DNA from: Paracoccaceae bacterium
GTDB taxonomy: Bacteria; Pseudomonadota; Alphaproteobacteria; Rhodobacterales; Rhodobacteraceae
NCBI GenBank assembly: GCA_023254015.1
Contig: JALQYS010000302.1
Location: 1-5,275 of the forward strand
Direction: 5' to 3'
DNA: 5,275 bases
Made by a program: the position numbers and the translations under genes. Under the pieces are notes generated by a model, which had not been told where the DNA came from, made no database searches, and was given only the letters and a program-made list of their open reading frames with translations. Every line of letters starts with the position of its first letter. Position 1 is the first letter of the stretch. Positions 1 through 4,285 of the stretch are shown in pieces.

Positions 1-259
1 AGGCGCCAAAGGCCTTCTTGTGGGGCACTTCCACCTCGGCACTGGTGGCCAGTGCGGGGCGGCCAAAGGTCATCTGTTTGCGATCCAGCATGGTCAAACG
101 CTCTTTCTGATGTTGCAGTTCCTGTTTCACTTCCGCCTGAAACCCCTTGAAGGCGTTCAGGAAATCCTCAAGCGCGGCCTTCACTTCCGCACCCGGGCTG
201 AGGGCAGGTCGAAGGGCGGGGGGCACAGCTTCCCCGGCCCGAGCCTTCGTCTCGGTCAT
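1..259 (-). CDS. GTA major capsid protein (g5), N-terminal fragment
   Basis: This is the first 86 codons of a HK97-fold major capsid protein, running off the left edge of the window. The frame is open from an ATG at 259-257 to the edge. An AAGGA ribosome-binding site (267-271) lies 7 nt upstream of the ATG. The visible part begins MTETKARAGEA, followed by a charged helical stretch at about residues 25-65 (containing DFLNAFKGFQAEVKQEL, then ERLTMLDRKQ). This resembles the scaffold-like delta domain that precedes the shell domain in HK97-type capsids and is removed by the prohead protease. The motif ERLTMLDRK followed by a RPALA segment is what I recall from Rhodobacter-type GTA capsids. The gene lies 34 bp downstream of the protease gene, in the RcGTA order. 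Probably only the propeptide region and the very start of the shell domain are visible, so the fold itself cannot be confirmed here. Confidence 0.9.
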   Translation of the reverse strand, partial: MTETKARAGEAVPPALRPALSPGAEVKAALEDFLNAFKGFQAEVKQELQHQKERLTMLDRKQMTFGRPALATSAEVEVPHKKAFGA

Positions 260-293
260 TGTTCCATCCTTGTGTCTGGTCGTGAAAACCGGG

Positions 294-845
294 CTAGGGG
301 CGCCCGGAAATCGCCTGCGCCGCCTCGGTCAAGACCCGCGCAAGGCTGCGCCAGGTTTCCGCCTCCGGCATATCGCCCTTGGCCGCCGCCCGCGCCTCGG
401 GAAGCATCGGGAACGTCACCAGGGACACCTCCCAAAGCTCCAGCTCCTGCAAAAGGCGCTGCCCCTTGCCGTCGCGTTCCGCCCTGACGGTCCGGTAGCC
501 GATCGACAGCCCGTCGATCGCCCCCGCCGCCAGAAGGGCCGCCGCCTCGCGGCCCTTTTCAACTTCGGTCAACAAACGCCCCTTGACCCACAGGCCTGTG
601 GCATCCTCGCGCACCTCGTCCCAGATGCCGATGGGTTGGGAAGGGTCATGCTGCCACAGCATCTTGACCGCACGGCCCCCCGCCGCCAGCCGCTTCAGAC
701 TGGCCGCATAGGCGCCCTTCACCACCACATCGCCGCCCTGATCGCGCTTGCCAAACAGGCTGGCATAGCCCTCGATCCCATGGCCATCCGTGACCCGCAG
801 GCCCATTTCCGCCTGCATGTCCTTGCGTTCCAATCCGCTTTGCAT
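294..845 (-). CDS. GTA prohead protease (g4), HK97 gp4-like / peptidase family S78
   Basis: A 183-residue protein with the size and motifs of HK97-family prohead maturation proteases, serine proteases that digest the capsid delta domain inside the procapsid before DNA packaging. Visible signatures are an N-terminal EGYASLFGKRDQGGDVV segment (about 25-41), the histidine motif LWQHDPSQPIG (His66), the serine motif IDGLSIGY (Ser114), and the acidic strand ELWEVSLVTFPM (Glu139 region). His66 and Ser114 are the likely catalytic pair by family comparison. The ATG at 845 is preceded by GAGG (853-856) at 7-nt spacing. An in-frame ATG at codon 10 is a possible but less well-spaced alternative start. 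The gene starts 9 bp after g3.5 and ends 34 bp before the capsid start, so it is evidently co-transcribed with its substrate. The C-terminal ~30 residues are helical and alanine-rich. No sign of truncation. Confidence 0.94.
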   Translation of the reverse strand: MQSGLERKDMQAEMGLRVTDGHGIEGYASLFGKRDQGGDVVVKGAYAASLKRLAAGGRAVKMLWQHDPSQPIGIWDEVREDATGLWVKGRLLTEVEKGREAAALLAAGAIDGLSIGYRTVRAERDGKGQRLLQELELWEVSLVTFPMLPEARAAAKGDMPEAETWRSLARVLTEAAQAISGRP

Positions 846-854
846 CGTCCTGCC

Positions 855-1097
855 TCACCTTGTCGCCGCCTGCAGCAACGCCTCTGCCATCTGCGCCAGC
901 AGAAAGGCCGCTACCCCGTAAACGCCCAGCCAGATCCGCCGTTCCAGCCGCTCCAGCACCGCATCAATCTGGCCCAGACGCCATTCCAACGCCGTCCAAC
1001 GCTCTTCGGCCACGCGCTCATTCGCCTCGATCCGGGCCGTCGCCGCGTCAAAACTGTCGTAGACAAAGCGCGAACCCGCCTCGCCCGGTTTCCTCAC
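855..1097 (-). CDS. GTA g3.5, small single-pass membrane-type protein of unknown function
   Basis: An 80-residue protein in the position of RcGTA orfg3.5, between portal and protease. Its GTG start overlaps the portal TGA stop as GTGA (1094-1097), so translation is probably coupled to the portal gene. GAGG and AAGGGG tracts lie just upstream inside the portal gene. Residues 1-52 are polar and charged and look like a continuous amphipathic helix or short coiled coil (FDAATARIEANERVAEER through IDAVLERLERR). Residues about 54-75 (WLGVYGVAAFLLAQMAEALL) form one plausible transmembrane helix, ending in a short tail. Homologous small genes at this position are named as GTA head-formation proteins, but I know of no established biochemical role. 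A membrane-anchored helical protein beside the portal could act in procapsid nucleation at the membrane; that is inference only. Size, position and frame overlap make it a convincing real gene despite weak sequence signatures. Confidence 0.85.
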   Translation of the reverse strand: MRKPGEAGSRFVYDSFDAATARIEANERVAEERWTALEWRLGQIDAVLERLERRIWLGVYGVAAFLLAQMAEALLQAATR

Positions 1098-2311
1098 GCC
1101 CCTTCATCCTCTGCCATCCGCGGCAGGCCCAGGAGGAGCCGCTTTTCGGCCGGCGTCAGGAAGTCCGCCGCCCCGACCCGCGCCCATTGCTGATCCCGCT
1201 CGGCCGCCAGCGCCGGGATCTGGTCAAGATCGGGCCGCAGCTCCACCGCCTCGCCGCTGAACCCCGACAGCCAGTGCGACACGCCCGCCACCACCCGCTG
1301 CACCAGAGGCAGCACCGTCAGACGGTAAAAGGCCCGGTTCGCCTCCTGGTAATTGGCGTAGGTGGCATCGCCCGGAATGCCCATCAGCATCGGCGGAACC
1401 CCAAAGGCGATGGCGATCTCACGCGCCGCTGCCTCCTTGGTCTTCTGGAACTCCATGTCGCTGGGGCTGAAGCCCATCGGCTTCCAGTCAAGCCCGCCCT
1501 CCAGCAGCATAGGCCGGCCGGCGTTGCGTGCGCCCTGATGATGGGCCTCCATCTCGCTCAGCAGGCGGTCATACTGGTCATTGGTCAGCTGCCCCTGCCC
1601 ATCTGTACCTTTGTACACAATCGCCCCCGAGGGTCGGGCGGCATTATCCAGAAGCGCCTTCGACCAGGCGCTTGCGCTGGAATGCACATCCAGCGCCACC
1701 GCCGCCGCCTGCAAGGGGCTAAAGCCGTAATGGTCGTCCTGCGGATGGAAGGTCTTGATATGACAGATCGGCTGGACCTCGGCCGACATCGCAAAGCGGT
1801 GCGTCCGCCCGCCCACGGTATAGTCATAGGCCACCGGCCAGCCATCTGGCCCCGGCACCAGCGCCATCCGGTCCGAGCGCAGCACATGCAGCTCGCCCGG
1901 CAGCGCGCCTCCACCCGGCACCGCCTCGATATAGGCATTGCCCGACAAGAGAAGATGGCCATAGACCGCCTCGAACAGCTCTGCCCGCCCCTGCGCCCCA
2001 TTCGGCCTGCGGATCAGGTCCAGTACCGGATGCGCCTCATAGCGCCGCTCGGCATCCTGCAGGACCAGGGGCAACGCCGCCGCCGCCTCGGCAATCAGCT
2101 TCACCGCCCGAAACCCGATCGGATTGCCCTGAAACCCGCTGCGCGCCAGGCTGACCGCATCGCGCGGGCTCCAGGCCACCCGGCCCGAGGTGCCAAAGGC
2201 CACGACCCGCCCCGTGGCCGAGGCCTTGGCCTCGGGCACAAAACCCGCGGCCGAGGCCTTCTTCTCCGCCGCCACCGGCTCCGGTCCGCGCTTCAGGAAA
2301 TCGAACACCAT
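1094..2311 (-). CDS. GTA portal protein (g3), HK97 family
   Basis: A 405-residue phage portal protein. The family forms a dodecameric ring at one capsid vertex that nucleates head assembly, docks the terminase and serves as the DNA channel. Recognisable family segments include SPRDAVSLARSGFQGNPIGF (about 48-67), LLLSGNAYIEAV (120-131), the HPQDDHYGFSPLQAA block (189-203), ARPSGAIVY (225-233), and the helix block AIAFGVPPMLMGIPGDATY with YQEANRAFYRLTVLPLV (about 300-338). The start is the ATG at 2311, because AAGGAG (2321-2326) sits 9 nt upstream. An in-frame TTG at 2368 would add 19 residues but has no comparable ribosome-binding site and lies in a hairpin. The N-terminal ~45 residues are low-complexity (Ala/Lys/Glu), as often seen before the portal fold. 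The stop overlaps the start of g3.5. The length fits HK97-type and GTA portals. Confidence 0.95.
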   Translation of the reverse strand: MVFDFLKRGPEPVAAEKKASAAGFVPEAKASATGRVVAFGTSGRVAWSPRDAVSLARSGFQGNPIGFRAVKLIAEAAAALPLVLQDAERRYEAHPVLDLIRRPNGAQGRAELFEAVYGHLLLSGNAYIEAVPGGGALPGELHVLRSDRMALVPGPDGWPVAYDYTVGGRTHRFAMSAEVQPICHIKTFHPQDDHYGFSPLQAAAVALDVHSSASAWSKALLDNAARPSGAIVYKGTDGQGQLTNDQYDRLLSEMEAHHQGARNAGRPMLLEGGLDWKPMGFSPSDMEFQKTKEAAAREIAIAFGVPPMLMGIPGDATYANYQEANRAFYRLTVLPLVQRVVAGVSHWLSGFSGEAVELRPDLDQIPALAAERDQQWARVGAADFLTPAEKRLLLGLPRMAEDEGA

Positions 2312-2425
2312 GTTGCAAAGCTCCTTTGTCGCGTGCCCCTTCAGGCCCGCCGTTCCGGCCCCGAACAAGGGCCGCTGTCTCTCGTGATCTGGAAACCACC
2401 TTAGCCGGGTGATCCTTAAAGGGCG
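2312..2425 (-). other. Intercistronic gap between large terminase and portal genes
   Basis: This is the only sizeable gap inside the otherwise overlapping GTA operon (114 bp). It holds no convincing gene. It contains the strongest ribosome-binding site in the window (AAGGAG, 2321-2326, for the portal ATG) and a GC-rich hairpin with a 6-bp stem, CGGCCC 2356-2361 pairing with GGGCCG 2369-2374 around a 7-nt loop. No T-run follows the hairpin on either strand, so it does not look like an intrinsic terminator. It may shield or stabilise the mRNA segment upstream of the portal gene, or may have no function. I see no clear -35/-10 pair. Confidence 0.5.
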
Positions 2426-3772
2426 TTAACCCAGCGTACGCACCTGCGGGCGGCGGTACTGCAACGCCGGCTCGACCAAGAGCTCGGTCAAGGCCCAGAC
2501 CAGCGCATCCAGCCGGTCAGGGCTGCCCTTGCCCAGATACCCCTGCGCCGTCATCTGGCACATCTGATCCTCGAGCGCCGCAAGCCCCCGCACATGGGCA
2601 ACCCGCCCCTGTTCATAGAGCGCCGAGACCGGCTCGGCCCGCATGCCCTTGCCCCGGCTGGCATGGACCGCCTTGATCGGCACCAGCGCATCAATGCTGC
2701 GGATGACCTGCGTCACCAGATCGCCGCCCTGATTGACCTCCGCCACCAGCCGGTCCGCCTTGTGCCGGTCCATCGCCGCAATCGCCGCCCGCGCCCAGGC
2801 ATCGGGCGAGGCGCCCCGCAGGCTTGCATCCTCCAGCACCACCGCCCGCCAGTTCTGCGGCGGGCCCTCCGTCACCGCGCCCACCACCACGATGCCGCAT
2901 TCATCGCTGGCCCCCCCCGATGTGACCGAGGGGTCAACCGCCACCACGATCCGGCTGAAGGCCGGCAGGCTGTCCACCCGCCGCCGGTCCAGATCGGCCG
3001 CCTTCCACAAGGCGCCCTCCACCTCTTCCACCAAAAGCCCCTGCAACTCCTGCAGGCCCAGACGCTGCCCACCATAGCGCGCCTGCACCTCTTCCAGGAA
3101 ACTTGCCGCCAGATTGGCCCGGTTGGCCTCGGTCGGCGCATGGGTGGTCACGGTCGAGGGGTTCTTCAGAATGGCCTTCAGCACCTCCACATTCTGCGGG
3201 GTCGTGGTGACAACCTGCCGCGGGTTCTCCCCCAGCCGCAGCGCGAATTGCAGCTGATCCCAGGCCTCTTGCGCCTTGGGCCATTTCGCCAGCTCATCCA
3301 CCCAGGCCGCATCGAACTGCGGCCCGCGCAGACTGTCGGGATCGTGGGCCGAGAACACCTGTGCAACCGCCCCATTCGGCCAGACCAGCCGCCGGCGCGT
3401 CGCCTGCCATTCGGGACGGCGATCCGGGGGCGAGCAGGCCAGAATCCCACTGTCGCCAAAGATCATGACCTCGCGGACCTGATCCACCGTCTCGCCCACC
3501 AGCGCCACCCGCTGCGCCCGGCCGGGGGCGATGCCTGTGGCCCCCTCCACCTGCGCGCGCACCCATTCGGCGCCGGCGCGCGTCTTGCCCGCGCCGCGCC
3601 CACCCATGATGACCCAGGTTTTCCAGACGCCCTCTGGCGGCAACTGGTGCGGCATCGCCCAGAATTCGAAAAGCCAGGGCAGCGACAACAGCGCATTGTC
3701 GCTCAAGCCTTCCAGAAATTCCTCAACCACCTCCGGCGTCGCGGAGGCGAGCCAAGCGGCGCCCGATTTCAT
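2426..3772 (-). CDS. GTA terminase large subunit (g2), DNA-packaging ATPase/nuclease
   Basis: A 448-residue terminase large subunit, the motor that cuts host DNA and pumps it through the portal into the prohead. The N-terminal ATPase carries a Walker A-type loop GGRGAGKT (about 57-64, within TWVIMGGRGAGKTRAGAEW), a Walker B FDAAWVDE (Asp159-Glu160) and a coupling motif TTTPQ (from about 189). The C-terminal RNase H-like nuclease shows its acidic residues in VAVDPSVTSG (Asp280), LVAEVNQGGD (Glu345) and SPDRLDALVWAL (Asp419/Asp422). All active-site motifs are present, so the enzyme should be functional. The start is taken as the ATG at 3772, giving MKSGAAWLASATPEV, which matches the usual N-terminus of this family. 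The frame is open upstream to a GTG at 3844, but that start would overlap g1 by 122 bp. The preferred start still overlaps g1 by 50 bp and has a weak ribosome-binding site, so coupling to g1 translation is likely. Stop is TAA at 2428-2426. Confidence 0.96.
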   Translation of the reverse strand: MKSGAAWLASATPEVVEEFLEGLSDNALLSLPWLFEFWAMPHQLPPEGVWKTWVIMGGRGAGKTRAGAEWVRAQVEGATGIAPGRAQRVALVGETVDQVREVMIFGDSGILACSPPDRRPEWQATRRRLVWPNGAVAQVFSAHDPDSLRGPQFDAAWVDELAKWPKAQEAWDQLQFALRLGENPRQVVTTTPQNVEVLKAILKNPSTVTTHAPTEANRANLAASFLEEVQARYGGQRLGLQELQGLLVEEVEGALWKAADLDRRRVDSLPAFSRIVVAVDPSVTSGGASDECGIVVVGAVTEGPPQNWRAVVLEDASLRGASPDAWARAAIAAMDRHKADRLVAEVNQGGDLVTQVIRSIDALVPIKAVHASRGKGMRAEPVSALYEQGRVAHVRGLAALEDQMCQMTAQGYLGKGSPDRLDALVWALTELLVEPALQYRRPQVRTLG

Positions 3773-4043
3773 CCCGCGCGGCGTCCAGGTCGAACGCGCC
3801 GGTTCCCTGAGCCCCGGCAACCTGCTTGCGGAGTTTTTCAACACGGTTTCCTTCCTCGATTGCCATATTCACCGCCACTTTCAGCGTCTTGATACAGTCG
3901 GAACTGTCCTTGACCCGGCCGAACTCTCCGGCCTTTATCGCCTGAACCGTGGTGGCGAGTGCCTCTGCGGCTTCCCGCAGCCATTCCTCGGTGATCGCCA
4001 GCATGTCTGGCGGGGTGTCTCCTGCGGAGAAATTTATCGTCAT
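3723..4043 (-). CDS. GTA terminase small subunit (g1)
   Basis: A 106-residue, largely helical protein at the position of RcGTA orfg1, directly upstream of the large terminase. In R. capsulatus this gene product has been shown to act as the small terminase, which binds DNA weakly and non-specifically and supports packaging. The sequence shows an acidic N-terminal helix (about 14-38, ITEEWLREAAEALATTV), a central helix-rich part (45-75, with EEGNRVEKLRKQ) and a conserved-looking C-terminus (AFDLDAARDEIGRRLARLRDA). There is no helix-turn-helix signature visible by eye. Translation starts at the ATG 4043; upstream there is only a weak AGG (spacing about 9 nt) and no strong ribosome-binding site. 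A second ATG at codon 14 is possible. The 3' 50 bp are shared with the g2 start. It is the first gene of the GTA operon, downstream of the promoter and terminator elements described separately. Confidence 0.88.
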   Translation of the reverse strand: MTINFSAGDTPPDMLAITEEWLREAAEALATTVQAIKAGEFGRVKDSSDCIKTLKVAVNMAIEEGNRVEKLRKQVAGAQGTGAFDLDAARDEIGRRLARLRDAGGG

Positions 4044-4080
4044 ATCAGCTGGCCTGCCCTCTCATGCCCCCCGCACGAGC

Positions 4081-4119
4081 AAAATGAAAAAGCGGCCACA
4101 GGGTTGCCCCCGGCCGCTT
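4081..4119 (-). terminator. Intrinsic terminator T2, just upstream of g1
   Basis: A perfect 8-bp inverted repeat, AAGCGGCC (4090-4097) with GGCCGCTT (4112-4119), has a 14-nt loop that can form an extra GGG/CCC pairing. On the minus strand the stem is followed at once by a T-rich run (CTTTTTCATTTT, 4092-4081), the classic intrinsic terminator layout. On the plus strand the stem is followed by only two Ts, so it works in one direction, towards g1. It lies 38 bp before the g1 start codon and downstream of the predicted promoter. Confidence 0.8.
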
Positions 4120-4135
4120 GCCCACCTCTCCTAGC

Positions 4136-4151
4136 ATAGGGAAAACCCTAT
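4136..4151. promoter_or_regulatory. Perfect palindrome over -10/+1, candidate operator
   Basis: ATAGGG (4136-4141) and CCCTAT (4146-4151) form a perfect inverted repeat around an AAAA/TTTT centre (4142-4145). It covers the predicted -10 hexamer (4145-4150) and the predicted transcription start (about 4138). A symmetric site in this position is typical of a dimeric regulator that blocks or modulates RNA polymerase. As RNA it could only form in a transcript starting upstream, so a DNA role is more likely. The binding protein is unknown; candidates by context are GTA regulators such as GafA, but I have no motif to compare. Confidence 0.45.
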
Positions 4152-4173
4152 CTCACAGCGCGCGATAAGTCAA
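4145..4173 (-). promoter_or_regulatory. Predicted sigma70-type promoter of the GTA operon
   Basis: On the minus strand TTGACT (4173-4168) matches the -35 consensus at five of six positions. A 17-bp spacer follows, then TAGGGT (4150-4145), a weak -10 that keeps the conserved first TA and final T. The predicted start is near 4138, giving a ~95-nt leader before g1. It is the only -35/-10 pair I find between mltG and g1 pointing towards g1. A good -35 with a poor -10 is compatible with an activator-dependent promoter, as expected for GTA genes, which in R. capsulatus are expressed in a small part of the population under GafA and the CtrA phosphorelay. No TTAA-N7-TTAA CtrA site is seen here. Confidence 0.6.
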
Positions 4174-4176
4174 ATG

Positions 4177-4211
4177 AAAAACCGTTCGGCATCAATGGGT
4201 TACCGAACGGT
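4177..4211 (-). terminator. Intrinsic terminator T1 downstream of mltG
   Basis: A perfect 9-bp inverted repeat, ACCGTTCGG (4181-4189) with CCGAACGGT (4203-4211), encloses a 13-nt loop. On the minus strand it is followed by a short T run (GGTTTTTCATTT, 4183-4172), so it ends transcripts coming from mltG, whose stop codon is 74 bp upstream. The plus-strand side has no equivalent T run. Its T run abuts the -35 box (4173-4168) of the predicted GTA promoter, leaving no spare sequence between them. Confidence 0.75.
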
Positions 4212-4285
4212 CTCTTTACCCTTTCGCAACGATTGCCCCCCCCTGCGAGGAGTGCCCGGCACGGGCTTCGACGAGCCCCGCGCCC
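4212..4285. other. 3' flank of mltG, no gene seen
   Basis: These 74 bp between the mltG stop and terminator T1 hold no recognisable gene. Two short GC-rich hairpins are visible: GCCCG/CGGGC (4254-4258 with 4262-4266) and GGGCT/AGCCC (4263-4267 with 4274-4278). They overlap and so are mutually exclusive. Neither is followed by a T run. They are most simply part of the 3' untranslated end of the mltG transcript. Confidence 0.4.

Larger units (their letters stand above)
1..4043 (-). mobile_element. Head-assembly half of an RcGTA-like gene transfer agent cluster
   Basis: Six consecutive genes in the order small terminase, large terminase, portal, g3.5, protease, capsid match the 5' half of the R. 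capsulatus GTA cluster. The cluster continues beyond the left edge; connector, tail and baseplate genes are expected there but not seen. The evidence for a domesticated GTA rather than a prophage is the gene set and order, intact frames without remnants, a housekeeping neighbour (mltG), and base composition that looks by eye like the neighbouring gene. No integrase, lysogeny repressor, attachment site or transposase is visible in the window. An active prophage with related head genes cannot be excluded from this fragment alone. Confidence 0.88.

Noticed and set aside
2312..2368. N-terminal extension of the portal to a TTG at 2368
   Set aside because: The extension has no ribosome-binding site and starts within a hairpin, while the ATG at 2311 has AAGGAG at ideal spacing.
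2416..2429. TTAA-N6-TTAA resembling a CtrA binding site at the g2 stop
   Set aside because: The full CtrA consensus has a 7-bp spacer (TTAA-N7-TTAA). Here it is 6, and one half-site is formed by the TAA stop codon of g2, so chance is the better explanation.
3773..3844. N-terminal extension of the large terminase to a GTG at 3844
   Set aside because: It would overlap g1 by 122 bp; the extra residues are Arg/Pro-rich and unlike the family N-terminus, which fits the start at 3772.
147..3892. Long plus-strand open frames (about 147-1193, 860-2404 and 2594-3892) of 348, 514 and 432 codons
   Set aside because: They lie antisense to well-recognised GTA genes, are extremely Arg/Pro/His-rich, and show no family motifs; long antisense frames are common in high-GC DNA.
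4254..4278. GC-rich hairpins right after mltG as a terminator
   Set aside because: No T run follows on either strand; T1 at 4177-4211 is a much better terminator.
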